Assembly: GCA_964583095.1 (NCBI GenBank)
Contig: CAZOVB010000027.1
Coordinates: 1-53,418, forward strand
Length of the DNA: 53,418 nucleotides
Reading direction: 5' to 3'
Source: CAZOVB01 sp964583095
GTDB taxonomy: Bacteria > Planctomycetota > Phycisphaerae > SM23-33
A model generated the notes under the pieces. The model was not told where the DNA came from. It worked only from the letters and a program-made list of their open reading frames with translations, and did not search any database. Below, in pieces: positions 42,917 to 50,277 of the stretch. Made by a program: the position numbers and the translations under genes. Positions within the stretch are counted from its first letter, which is position 1. The number at the start of each line of letters is the position of its first letter.

Positions 42917-43843
42917 TTATCTACTACCATAACATAATTCTTTGAATTTACACCTAAAGCAGGGTGCAACATCAGGATTATCACTTATTTTCTCAAAGTG
43001 CCTTGAATGCATAGGTATGTTTTCATTTTCATCTTCCAATAAATCCATCATTTTTTTGCTTGATTGTTTAATTGTTTTTAGTGCTTTTGAAGTATGGTCT
43101 TCTTTTATTTTATGTAAAGAAAATAAATCAGGTTTTTGCAAATAAACGTCCATTGCAGCAATTTTATTATTCTTAAATTCATCAGGAAACTTTTCTTTTG
43201 CAAATAAAGCGTAAACCCCTAACTGTTCTTCATAAATATCTTTTTGCTTTCCTGTTTTCCAATCCATTATAATGATATTACCTGTTTTAGACCTGTAGAG
43301 TAAATCAATTTTTATGTAAACTTTTACATTATTAATATAAATTTCATCTAATTTATCAATACTAATTATTTCTTTCGCCTGTTTTATTCTATCAAAAATA
43401 TCAGAATTAATTAAATTATCAACCTGCTCTTTAACGTCTATTTTTAGTTGCATTATTTTTGATTTTTCAATGCTATCTGCACCAAAATAATAATGTTCTT
43501 CCAGGCAAATATTTCTTTTAGGATTACCAATAAACTGCAAACTTTGACTATCTCTCATATCTTTTTCAATTTTTTTGTTAATCCAGTCTTGATAATCAAA
43601 ATTAATTTCCACACTTCTTTGTATGAAAGGTAATATTTGTTCTATGCATTCATGAACCACTGTTCCTTTATACATATAATAATTGGTTAACTGCTTTAGT
43701 CTGTAAGTTAATTTTATTCTTTCTTTTGCGTTATGGTCCCAACCACCCCAATAAAAATAATAGTTATAATAATACTTGCGCAGGCATTCCTTAAACGTAT
43801 TATTTCTTGAAAAACTCCAAGAAAAATCATTTTTAAAGTTCAT
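42917..43843 (-). CDS. RecB/Cas4-like PD-(D/E)xK exonuclease
   Basis: 308 aa from the ATG at 43843 (AGAGGT site six bases upstream); a longer frame to 43885 overlaps the upstream gene. The N-terminus SWSFSRNNTFKECLRKYYYN and KGTVVHECIEQIL supply the Cys and His of Cas4/RecB-type nucleases. DLLYRSKTGNIIIMDWKTGK (Asp, and Asp-x-Lys) with QLGVYALFAKEKF forms the active site, and APCFRCKFKELC gives three Cys for an iron-sulfur cluster with the N-terminal Cys. It likely degrades or resects DNA ends in phage recombination. Confidence 0.88.
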   Translation of the reverse strand: MNFKNDFSWSFSRNNTFKECLRKYYYNYYFYWGGWDHNAKERIKLTYRLKQLTNYYMYKGTVVHECIEQILPFIQRSVEINFDYQDWINKKIEKDMRDSQSLQFIGNPKRNICLEEHYYFGADSIEKSKIMQLKIDVKEQVDNLINSDIFDRIKQAKEIISIDKLDEIYINNVKVYIKIDLLYRSKTGNIIIMDWKTGKQKDIYEEQLGVYALFAKEKFPDEFKNNKIAAMDVYLQKPDLFSLHKIKEDHTSKALKTIKQSSKKMMDLLEDENENIPMHSRHFEKISDNPDVAPCFRCKFKELCYGSR

Positions 43844-43856
43844 ATCATTACCTCTT

Positions 43857-44438
43857 TTATAATTTATGTATGCATGATAGATCATGCTTTCTTATGCAAC
43901 TATCGCAGAATGGTTTATAACATCTATGACAATAGACAGTTTTGTTTTTCACAGTTATTTCTTTGTTACAACTCTTACAACTGGTTTTATAATTATCATC
44001 ATCCAGGTTGATATTGTTTTTAACTTCCGGTTTAAAATTACTGTTTAGATCATTGATTGCTGTATCAATATCAGGGTGTACTTTTGCTTCTTTCGCAGGG
44101 TAGTTAACCAATAAAGTACCATCAGACAAAGGCAAACCATAAGCAATTACAGTGTTCTCTTTGACAAAGGCTATTGCAGGATTCATAACTATATTATTCT
44201 TATTTATATGTTTATTTTTTATAATATAGTTGCAATCATTATTTGTTGTAATTAATTTAATCCCGTTTTTTAACCTAAACCTGTACACTGTACTTTGAAG
44301 ATAACCTTTACTGCAGGTATAAGGTACTTCTATAGATTCTTTTGAAGTCAAAACCCCTTCAGAGTAAAAAATTTCTTTGTGTGTTGAATTACTTGAATTT
44401 ATTTTCCTATATATTAAGTATTCTTCATTTAAGTTCAT
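43857..44438 (-). CDS. Protein with C-terminal zinc finger
   Basis: 193 aa. The first 140 residues are a mixed domain with no recognised family. The C-terminus has CKSCNKEITVKNKTVYCHRC, then CDSCIRKHDLSC, i.e. about six to seven Cys plus His residues in a treble-clef or cross-brace arrangement able to bind two zinc ions. Zinc-binding tails like this mediate protein or nucleic-acid contacts. The function in this operon is unknown. Confidence 0.6.
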   Translation of the reverse strand: MNLNEEYLIYRKINSSNSTHKEIFYSEGVLTSKESIEVPYTCSKGYLQSTVYRFRLKNGIKLITTNNDCNYIIKNKHINKNNIVMNPAIAFVKENTVIAYGLPLSDGTLLVNYPAKEAKVHPDIDTAINDLNSNFKPEVKNNINLDDDNYKTSCKSCNKEITVKNKTVYCHRCYKPFCDSCIRKHDLSCIHKL

Positions 44439-44446
44439 AACAACCT

Positions 44447-44827
44447 CTATAACTTTATGATAAATTCTTTATGTTTTAATTCTTCTATACTATATAAAGT
44501 ATCTTTATTAAAATGCCTGTTAAATAAAGCAATTGCCTTTCTTTCAGTTGAAGCAAGTATTAAAAGGGATTCTTGATCTTCTTTTGTTATGGCTTTGAAT
44601 ATTTTATTACTTTCTAGTAATTGATCATCTTCTAAACCAAAATGTTCTTTTAAAGAATTTTTAATCAAGATTCTTTTCTTACTCTCATTATTGGTTTTTT
44701 CTGCTTCAGTAATATACAAAATAAGTAATTGAAGATTGAATCTAAGGGCATTTATAGAAGACTGTTCTATATCTTCTTCAGAGTTCAAATTATTTAGAAT
44801 AACCCTTACTATATCAAATATTTTCAT
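44447..44827 (-). CDS. Unknown helical protein
   Basis: 126 aa, almost entirely helical by composition, slightly acidic, with no motif I recognise. Tightly packed with its neighbours (20 bases to 43857-44438 unit end, 2 bases to the upstream gene), so part of the leftward operon. Likely a small early protein. Confidence 0.55.
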   Translation of the reverse strand: MKIFDIVRVILNNLNSEEDIEQSSINALRFNLQLLILYITEAEKTNNESKKRILIKNSLKEHFGLEDDQLLESNKIFKAITKEDQESLLILASTERKAIALFNRHFNKDTLYSIEELKHKEFIIKL

Positions 44828-44829
44828 AG

Positions 44830-45426
44830 CTATTTATTCCTTTTTATCTTTATTTTATTACCTGTTTTATTGGTTATTTTTCCTACTTTTTCTTTCCCTT
44901 CAATTTTTATTTCATCAATATTAACAATATAAAAAACTTCTTTTGCTTGCTCATTAATCTTTGATTTTATATGCGCACCATGATGTTTTGCTAAAACCCT
45001 CAAATAAACTTTGATCAGGTTTTCTTGTTTTACTTGACCTCTTTTGTTGATGGTGTCAAGTATATCAAATTTATCTAATTCTTTTTTATCAACAAATTGT
45101 TTAAACAAATCATATGTTATCGTATAGGTTTTAATTGGTCTGTACTTTTCAGGTAAAATTTCATAAGATTTGTATACCCTTAATCGCCTACCAATTTTTG
45201 AGGGTGGTAATGATGTAGGCACAGATTTATTTTCATGAATTAAATTCTGCTCTTTGAAATAAATTTTATTAATTAGGTCTAATCTATCCATTTGCTTCAC
45301 GCGAAAAAAAGTTAATTTCTCTTTTCCATGAAACAAAAGTTTATGATATTTTGCTAAATCGCTTTTGGTTAAGGATTTAAGGTATTCTAATCTCCCTGGT
45401 TTTCCAGGAGGTATAAAGCTGATCAT
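44830..45426 (-). CDS. Unknown basic protein
   Basis: 198 aa, strongly basic, with a Lys-rich C-terminus (GKITNKTGNKIKIKRNK). The N-terminal part (PPGKPGRLEYLKSLTKSDLA, then YHKLLFHGKEKLTFFRVKQM) and the central DKFDILDTINKRGQVKQENL could contain helix-turn-helix units, suggesting nucleic-acid binding, but no family is certain. The leader carries the ATTATTAATTAGAAAG-type sequence also found before the gene starting at 48753. Confidence 0.5.
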   Translation of the reverse strand: MISFIPPGKPGRLEYLKSLTKSDLAKYHKLLFHGKEKLTFFRVKQMDRLDLINKIYFKEQNLIHENKSVPTSLPPSKIGRRLRVYKSYEILPEKYRPIKTYTITYDLFKQFVDKKELDKFDILDTINKRGQVKQENLIKVYLRVLAKHHGAHIKSKINEQAKEVFYIVNIDEIKIEGKEKVGKITNKTGNKIKIKRNK

Positions 45427-45513
45427 TTCTTCTTTCTCACTTTCTAATTAATAATCCTAATCTATATTTTTATTTCATGCAAGCGTTATTTAATATTTTT
45501 TATGATAATTATA

Positions 45514-45933
45514 TCAAGATGTATAATTAAATGCTTTTACTTTATTTGAAAATAAAACCCAATCATTCAACCTTTCTTCAATACAATAAAAAATAGGTTT
45601 TCCCTCTCTTTCACAGAATTCTATTTCTTGTAAACTTCCTTTTGAATTTTTTGAACCAGGGCATATAACAAAAGCTGTATCTATACAACTTAAAAGTTTT
45701 AAATCCCCTATTAAAAATTTATCGTCTTCACATAAGCCGTCAAAAAATTCAGTGTTTTTGTGTGGACATAAAGGGTAACAAATACTTTCTTTCCATAAAA
45801 ACATAGCCAATCTTTCTGCTTTTTGAATGTTTTTTTTGATGATGGATATATTAGAGGAACGATAAGGACCAATAATATACCCTGTAGGGGTTTTATCTTC
45901 TTTCATTTTTTCAATTAAATTTTCTGTTTTCAT
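45514..45933 (-). CDS. Nucleoside 2-deoxyribosyltransferase-like protein (DUF4406)
   Basis: 139 aa. TGYIIGPYRSSNISIIKKNI followed by KAERLAMFLWKE, CYPLCPHKNTEFFDGL, FLIGDLKLLSCIDTAFVICP and SKGSLQEIEFCEREGKPIFY is the Rossmann-like order of DUF4406/nucleoside 2-deoxyribosyltransferases, with Glu in the S-x-x-E-I-E-F element as the probable nucleophile region. In phages these proteins may salvage or sense nucleotides. An AAGAGGT site precedes the start. Confidence 0.7.
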   Translation of the reverse strand: MKTENLIEKMKEDKTPTGYIIGPYRSSNISIIKKNIQKAERLAMFLWKESICYPLCPHKNTEFFDGLCEDDKFLIGDLKLLSCIDTAFVICPGSKNSKGSLQEIEFCEREGKPIFYCIEERLNDWVLFSNKVKAFNYTS

Positions 45934-45978
45934 TAATCAAACCTCTTCTATTTTAATTTTATGTAAACGTTTATTTTA

Positions 45979-46235
45979 TTAAAACCGATTAATAATTGTC
46001 TCTAATTTATTCATTAACTCATTCATTTGTTCAAGGTTAAACATAATGGCTTCTCGCGTGTTTCCTGGTATTTCTTTTACTTGAGAATCATCTTGTGTTT
46101 CATAAAACCCTATTAATTCACCTTGCTTTTCAGCTAGATTGTGCGTCAACTCTTTCAATCTATACGAAGATTTTTCTGAATAATTATGAAGATAGGTTAA
46201 ACAATTACCTTTTGATACTTCATTTGTTTTTCCAT
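45979..46235 (-). pseudogene. Small gene with an apparent -1 frameshift near its start
   Basis: A strong AAGGAG site precedes an ATG at 46235, but the frame stops after 12 codons. In the -1 frame, entered at the A5 run in ATGGAAAAAC, about 80 codons stay open down to TAA at 45979, giving TNEVSKGNCLTYLHNY and ending NLEQMNELMNKLETIINRF. That frame has no start codon at its beginning. One extra A would restore a normal gene of about 85 aa, so this is either a broken gene, a sequencing or assembly indel, or translation by slippage on the A run. Confidence 0.5.
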
Positions 46236-46254
46236 TTTTATATATCTCCTTATA

Positions 46255-46500
46255 TTAGTTTATTTCTATTTTTATCTCTTCCATTAATTCTTTTATAACT
46301 TCTATATCTTCACCTTTTAAAATCAGGTCATTTGTTTGAATCAAACCAGGAAGGTAGGATATGTATTGGATAAGTATCCTATTATACTCATTCATTGGTA
46401 ACTCCATTACCAGACATCCTTTAGAATCAATTAACTGATACATACTGTTAGGGTGGTCATAGTAATGAACAATGTTCCAGTCTTGATCAAAATTTAACAT
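46255..46500 (-). CDS. Small acidic protein of unknown function
   Basis: 81 aa, acidic, beginning MLNFDQDWNIVHYYDHPNSM and ending with an acidic helix. Its ATG overlaps the stop of the zinc-finger gene upstream (TAATG), so the pair is translationally coupled. No domain recognised. Confidence 0.55.
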   Translation of the reverse strand: MLNFDQDWNIVHYYDHPNSMYQLIDSKGCLVMELPMNEYNRILIQYISYLPGLIQTNDLILKGEDIEVIKELMEEIKIEIN

Positions 46501-46679
46501 TATTTTGGTAACCCTTTTGCCTTATAACCAAGAGTTAATTTTTTGTTTGAAGAATGTACTTTAGAACATTTATTGCACATATAAGCCCAAGCCCCACCAT
46601 TGGTGGGAGCGTCATAAACAGCTAATTCTTCACAAAAATCACATTTATTTATAAAATCTACTTCTTTAATTTTATTCAT
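46500..46679 (-). CDS. Small zinc-finger protein (59 aa)
   Basis: 59 aa: NKCDFCEELAVYDAPTNGGA, then WAYMCNKCSKV and a Gly-rich Lys-containing tail. Cys-x2-Cys pairs about 21 residues apart make a treble-clef-like zinc site. The CxxC-x-x-A-x-Y-D-A...G-x-W-A-Y-x-C wording matches small phage proteins of unknown role that I have seen in replication regions. It overlaps the next gene as TAATG. Confidence 0.65.
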   Translation of the reverse strand: MNKIKEVDFINKCDFCEELAVYDAPTNGGAWAYMCNKCSKVHSSNKKLTLGYKAKGLPK

Positions 46680-46692
46680 TTTTACACACTTT

Positions 46693-46755
46693 CTATATCA
46701 AGAATATTCCTACCCAAAAAACAATTAAAATTATAATAATAAAATCTTCAACCAT
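46693..46755 (-). CDS. Tiny membrane peptide (20 aa)
   Basis: The 20-codon frame MVEDFIIIILIVFWVGIFLI starts 10 bases after an AAAGAGGT site and is almost entirely one membrane helix. Very short phage membrane peptides exist and several occur in this window, but the frame is short enough to be chance. Confidence 0.4.
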   Translation of the reverse strand: MVEDFIIIILIVFWVGIFLI

Positions 46756-46804
46756 GCTATTAAACCTCTTTTATATAAAAATTTAAATTATTAATTAAAA
46801 TATA

Positions 46805-47080
46805 TTAAACATATTGACTAGGTCTTGTTTTAGATTGCTTTACCAGTTCTTTTAACTCTTGGCTGTCTTTATCTGTGTAATCAATAAAAGGCTTATTAAC
46901 TTCTTTGGGTTGTGTTAAAAAATGATCAAACTCATTTAATGCGCTTTCAATTTTTGATACTGTTTCATTCAATTTTGCGTGTATTTCTTTTATTCTTTCT
47001 GCTTTCTCAATAATTATATCACACTTCTTAGGGATGGAATTACCATTCATTAACCCTTCTATTCCTCTTTGATTGTTCAT
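46805..47080 (-). CDS. Small helical coiled-coil protein
   Basis: 91 aa. The central region (IIIEKAERIKEIHAKLNETV, then SKIESALNEFDHFL) has heptad-like spacing. The C-terminus is polar. An AAAGGA site precedes the ATG. Early-operon gene without recognised family. Confidence 0.55.
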   Translation of the reverse strand: MNNQRGIEGLMNGNSIPKKCDIIIEKAERIKEIHAKLNETVSKIESALNEFDHFLTQPKEVNKPFIDYTDKDSQELKELVKQSKTRPSQYV

Positions 47081-47111
47081 TTTTAATTTCCTTTCTTCTT
47101 TCTGGTTTTAA

Positions 47112-47486
47112 TTAAACACTATTTAAATTTGTGTTATATTGTTTGAACCTTTCTTCTATAACCCCTAATGATAAATTATAGATTACATTAAGATTTAATT
47201 TATGTTCAAAGTAATTGATATGAATATACTCCCTTAAATTAGGCAATGAATCATGAGGATAAGGTTTTTTTGGAGTATCTAATGATTTACTATGTTCTAA
47301 TGAAATTACACATTTTATACTTTTTTCCAATCTTAAAGAATCTAAAATATTACAATCAATTAAACTAGGTTTTGCTAAGAAGAAATCAAATATTATAAAA
47401 TTATGTTTGGTCTTATTTTGACCTATTTTATCCAACTTATTCTTTAATATGACTTTTAACTGTTTCTTATCATTATTGGTTAACAT
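47112..47486 (-). CDS. Unknown early protein
   Basis: 124 aa, mixed alpha-beta (FIIFDFFLAKPSLIDCNILD; YFEHKLNLNVIYNLSLGVIE), basic N-terminus. The ribosome signal is weak. It belongs to a run of small early genes just downstream (leftward) of the divergent control region, where phages usually encode host-takeover or anti-defence proteins. Confidence 0.5.
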   Translation of the reverse strand: MLTNNDKKQLKVILKNKLDKIGQNKTKHNFIIFDFFLAKPSLIDCNILDSLRLEKSIKCVISLEHSKSLDTPKKPYPHDSLPNLREYIHINYFEHKLNLNVIYNLSLGVIEERFKQYNTNLNSV

Positions 47487-47501
47487 AATTAAATCTTTCT
47501 G

Positions 47502-47783
47502 TTAATTTAATCCTCTGAATATAAGAGCATTGTTTTTTATTGTGTTTTCATAAGACCAATCTTCAATAATATCATAATACTCTTTATTGTACTTAATGAT
47601 ATACACTTTAACATTCAAAGGAGGGTTAAGGTTAATAACATCTGTTTGCGTTTTTCTTATTATTTTATTTAACATCGATATAGAATCAGATTCATTGTTA
47701 AAATAAAAATCAAGGACACCTAATTCAGTTCTATTGTTTGAAAATCTTATATCCGATACAGTTAATTTATAGTTAAATTTCAT
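47502..47783 (-). CDS. Unknown small early protein
   Basis: 93 aa, beta-rich (MKFNYKLTVSDIRFSNNRTE, LNVKVYIIKYNKEYYDII). It overlaps the upstream gene by 11 bases. No recognised domain; the next gene upstream has a similar strand-rich composition, so the two may form one functional pair. Confidence 0.5.
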   Translation of the reverse strand: MKFNYKLTVSDIRFSNNRTELGVLDFYFNNESDSISMLNKIIRKTQTDVINLNPPLNVKVYIIKYNKEYYDIIEDWSYENTIKNNALIFRGLN

Positions 47784-48219
47784 TATCTTTTACCAGTTTA
47801 TACCCTATACAAGAAAATAGATTGTTAAGTTTGTCAATATTTTTTATTTCAAAGTTATCTTTATCAACAAATCCTGTGAAGTAAACAAAATCTAAGGATA
47901 AATTTGCTTTTACAGTATTGGTATCACTGTTAACATTAATGTTTATTTCTGTTACCCCTAAATTATGGGTTATATCTCTACCTTCAAAAATTATTTTTGA
48001 ATCATTACCAGTTCTATTTAAAATAACTTTTAATTGTTTATTTGTTATTTGATGATGCAAATCATCAAGTGTATCGCGGTCTTCATCAGGTAAAAATACC
48101 ATTGTATTATCGCTAACTGATTTATAAAATAAGTTATCAATTAATTGTTTTTGTTTTTTATCAAACATATAGTAATTTATTAATAAATCATTTAACTTTT
48201 TGTTTAATGTATTGATCAT
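47773..48219 (-). CDS. Unknown early protein
   Basis: 148 aa. A helical N-terminus (LNKKLNDLLINYYMFDKKQK) is followed by alternating strands (GVTEININVNSDTNTVKANL, then SLDFVYFTG). The sequence has no recognised motif. Coupled by overlap to the gene at 47502-47783. Confidence 0.5.
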   Translation of the reverse strand: MINTLNKKLNDLLINYYMFDKKQKQLIDNLFYKSVSDNTMVFLPDEDRDTLDDLHHQITNKQLKVILNRTGNDSKIIFEGRDITHNLGVTEININVNSDTNTVKANLSLDFVYFTGFVDKDNFEIKNIDKLNNLFSCIGYKLVKDNEI

Positions 48220-48231
48220 TGAAACTAACCT

Positions 48232-48753
48232 TTATATTATGTAAATAAATCCCAGCTCTTCACACTTATTTTTGAGTTGTTCAAAATGTCTATGTGTACC
48301 TACTGTACCTTTGACAAATATTTTATTATTTTTCTCTAGTGTTTGAACAAAACCTAAATTAAAATCAATCCCTAAAGCGTTACAAACCCTTCTGGTTAGT
48401 TCTGATTCTGTAGAGTAATAAGTATCAAAATCATAATTAAAGAAAGAATGGCTATACCCTATAAAATCAGCTGCATACTCCATTTGCCATTTAAATTTGA
48501 ATATATGTTTATTATTTTTTATTGGTAGCTCAAGTATATGCTCTAATACCAGTTGGTGAGCAAAGTAAGCTAAAATCTCGCCTTTATGTATTACCCTAAG
48601 TAGGTCATATTTTTCATAAGACTTATTATTTTGATCTATAATTATTGGATTATTATCTTTTGAATCTTCATGGTTACAGGTTAATTTATACTCTCTTCCT
48701 GTAGCATCCTTATACAAAAGATAATCTTTATCCGGTTGGTTATTCTCAATCAT
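48232..48753 (-). CDS. Unknown early protein
   Basis: 173 aa, alpha-beta, acidic N-terminus (ENNQPDKDYLLYKDATGREY). The C-terminal half (TESELTRRVCNALGIDFNLG, then FVKGTVGTHRHFEQLKNKCE) may form a separate domain. Preceded by the ATTATTAATTAGAAAGAGAG-type leader that recurs upstream of other early genes. Confidence 0.5.
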   Translation of the reverse strand: MIENNQPDKDYLLYKDATGREYKLTCNHEDSKDNNPIIIDQNNKSYEKYDLLRVIHKGEILAYFAHQLVLEHILELPIKNNKHIFKFKWQMEYAADFIGYSHSFFNYDFDTYYSTESELTRRVCNALGIDFNLGFVQTLEKNNKIFVKGTVGTHRHFEQLKNKCEELGFIYII

Positions 48754-48779
48754 TTACTTTCTCTCTTTCTAATTAATAA

Positions 48780-48965
48780 TTACAGATAATTTATAAATCT
48801 TCCATCTTCATCATAAACACTTATTTTGAATAGATTATTATTAACATACTCTTTTTTATATGTCCAAGGTTTATTTTTGGATTCATCATTTTTATTTAAT
48901 TCAATTGTTTCATTCGCTTTTTCTTCACTAAAATAGTTTGCTGGATAATCAAGTATTGTTTTCAT
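48780..48965 (-). CDS. Small unknown early protein
   Basis: 61 aa, polar, Asn/Lys/Glu-rich (PANYFSEEKANETIELNKND, KISVYDEDGRFINYL). A C-terminal beta strand pair is likely. No family recognised. Confidence 0.5.
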   Translation of the reverse strand: MKTILDYPANYFSEEKANETIELNKNDESKNKPWTYKKEYVNNNLFKISVYDEDGRFINYL

Positions 48966-48974
48966 ATTTTCCTC

Positions 48975-49172
48975 TTAACTATTTATCTCATATCCTATTT
49001 GTTTTTCAAGGGTGCCTTTAATCTGACCTTTCATCATTTGTTTAGTTCCAGATACATTAACATTGAATGTATCTTTTATCCAGGTTTTAAATTGCCCTGG
49101 ATTACTCTTATTAAATACGTTATCAATTCTCATGTAAGCCTTTTTTAGATCATTTGCAGTTTTCAAACTCAT
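48975..49172 (-). CDS. First gene of the leftward operon; small basic protein
   Basis: 65 aa, net basic, helical (LKTANDLKKAYMRIDNVFNK, then KQMMKGQIKGTLEKQIGY). Its leader lies inside the left arm of the mirrored control region and ends in AGAAAGAGAGAAATTAAA before the ATG. As the first transcribed leftward gene it could be a regulator or host-takeover factor. No DNA-binding motif is certain. Confidence 0.55.
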   Translation of the reverse strand: MSLKTANDLKKAYMRIDNVFNKSNPGQFKTWIKDTFNVNVSGTKQMMKGQIKGTLEKQIGYEINS

Positions 49173-49177
49173 TTTAA

Positions 49178-49234
49178 TTTCTCTCTTTCTATTATTTATT
49201 TCTTATGGTTTTATTATTAGCATTTACTATGCCA
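49178..49234. repeat. Left arm of a 57-bp perfect inverted repeat
   Basis: This arm is the exact reverse complement of 49493-49549. Read leftward it contains TGGCATAGTAAATGC, then AATAATAAAACC and the AGAAAGAGAG ribosome site of the first leftward gene. CATAGT is a possible -10 box by comparison with the TATAGT promoters at 50231 and 51342. The arm thus appears to hold promoter end, leader and ribosome site as one mirrored cassette. Confidence 0.9.
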
Positions 49235-49323
49235 TATTTGAAAATTTTATTTATTTGATCATAAGTTAAGTAAATTCAATAATTTAAGTTAATTATTGAT
49301 TTATTTGTTATATTATTTGTTTT

Positions 49324-49397
49324 TTATCATTTTGATAATTTTATCATTTTGAGAAAAATTTTTCTCATTTTGATAATTTATTTTATCTTTTTGATAA
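49324..49397. promoter_or_regulatory. Array of four operator-like 15-bp repeats
   Basis: Four near-identical palindromic repeats of TTATCATTTTGATAA lie at 49324-49338, 49341-49355 (TTATCATTTTGAGAA), 49362-49376 (TTCTCATTTTGATAA) and 49383-49397 (TTATCTTTTTGATAA). Start-to-start distances are 17, 21 and 21 bp, i.e. about two helical turns for the last two. The array is centred on the midpoint between the two mirrored arms. It is probably a regulator-binding array controlling both divergent promoters; iterons of an origin are the alternative. Confidence 0.75.
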
Positions 49398-49492
49398 AAA
49401 ATACTATGATTTATTTTAATAAATTCTACATTTTTTATATAAGTAATTGATTCTATTATAATTACCAATTTTTATAATAATTTTTTAAAATG

Positions 49493-49549
49493 TGGCATAG
49501 TAAATGCTAATAATAAAACCATAAGAAATAAATAATAGAAAGAGAGAAA
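49493..49549. repeat. Right arm of the 57-bp inverted repeat
   Basis: Exact reverse complement of 49178-49234. Read rightward it starts TGGCATAGTAAATGCTAA and ends with AGAAAGAGAGAAA, the ribosome site for the gene at 49555. Upstream AT-rich sequence contains TATAAT (49473-49478), 17 bp before CATAGT, which is not a normal -35 box; an activator or a different sigma factor may be needed. Confidence 0.9.
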
Positions 49550-49554
49550 GCAAA

Positions 49555-49749
49555 ATGAAAAATACCACAGAATTAAAAGGTAATCAAGAATTATTAGGGT
49601 TTGCGCAAGAAACCCTTATAGTTGGCCACTATAATCAGTCATTAATTGATCGCTGCGCTTATTATTTGAGGTGGCACGAGGGATTAATTGAGGATAATGA
49701 TATTGAGTATATTGAAGACTACATAAGATTTTGGTTACCAAAGGAGTAA
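49555..49749 (+). CDS. First gene of the rightward early operon; small acidic protein
   Basis: 64 aa, acidic, helical (NQELLGFAQETLIVGHYNQS; DNDIEYIEDYIRFWLPKE). It is preceded by the mirrored leader and AGAAAGAGAGAAAG ribosome site. No family recognised; its location suggests an immediate-early role. Confidence 0.6.
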   Translation: MKNTTELKGNQELLGFAQETLIVGHYNQSLIDRCAYYLRWHEGLIEDNDIEYIEDYIRFWLPKE

Positions 49750-49758
49750 AGAGAAATA

Positions 49759-50073
49759 ATGAAGCCTATAATTAGAATACATGATTTATTAACAGAAGTG
49801 GAATTAAAAGAATTAAATAACAATGGGGTTATATGCCAAGTTAAATCTTATAATTGGAAAGCGTCAGTACAAGGAAGTAATAAAATTCAATTGAACTTTT
49901 TATATAATTATGGTGGAAAACCTGTAGAGGTAATTCCATGTAAAATTTTCAAAAATAATAAAGAAGGAAGATTTGAATGTAAAGGTTACGCAAGAGGGGT
50001 GTATGATCTAATTCGTTTATTAAATAAAGCAAATATGTTTGATTTAATTATGGAAACAAAAACTAAGTTTTAA
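49759..50073 (+). CDS. Unknown early protein
   Basis: 104 aa, alpha-beta with a basic centre (KSYNWKASVQGSNKIQLNFL; EGRFECKGYARGVYDLIRLL). The ribosome signal AAGGAGTAAAGAGAAATA lies across the end of the previous gene. No recognised domain. Confidence 0.55.
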   Translation: MKPIIRIHDLLTEVELKELNNNGVICQVKSYNWKASVQGSNKIQLNFLYNYGGKPVEVIPCKIFKNNKEGRFECKGYARGVYDLIRLLNKANMFDLIMETKTKF

Positions 50074-50101
50074 TAAAAATATAAGAAAGAGAGAAAGTAA
50101 A

Positions 50102-50176
50102 ATGGAAATAATCTTAAAATTATATTGGTTTTTAATTGGTTTTTTAAGTTGTGTATTTATGATATCAATACTTTAA
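50102..50176 (+). CDS. Tiny membrane peptide (24 aa)
   Basis: MEIILKLYWFLIGFLSCVFM followed by ISIL: one membrane helix after a short charged start. The AAGAAAGAGAGAAAGTAAA leader before its ATG is nearly the same as that before the gene at 49555, which supports real translation. Role unknown; membrane-active early peptide. Confidence 0.55.
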   Translation: MEIILKLYWFLIGFLSCVFMISIL

Positions 50177-50178
50177 TC

Positions 50179-50267
50179 AAAAATTTTTTCAAAAAAGTGA
50201 AAAAAGTACTTGACAATCCGTATGGTATGATATAGTATTAATTATAGTAAGAAACAAATAATAAAGG
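50179..50267 (+). promoter_or_regulatory. Early promoter, copy 1 of a duplicated 89-bp unit
   Basis: A perfect -35 box TTGACA (50210-50215) is followed by TGATATAGTAT; TATAGT (50231-50236) is spaced 15 bp and TAGTAT (50233-50238) 17 bp. The AT-rich upstream tract AAAAATTTTTTC could be an UP element. The unit recurs at 51288-51378 with two extra bases before TATAGT. It drives the gene at 50278 through an ATAAAGGAGAAAGAAGAATG start region. Confidence 0.85.
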
Positions 50268-50277
50268 AGAAAGAAGA

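Noticed and set aside
42917..43843. Cas4 of a CRISPR system
   Set aside because: The protein has the RecB/Cas4-like nuclease fold signature, but it lies within a phage replication operon with no repeats or other cas genes.
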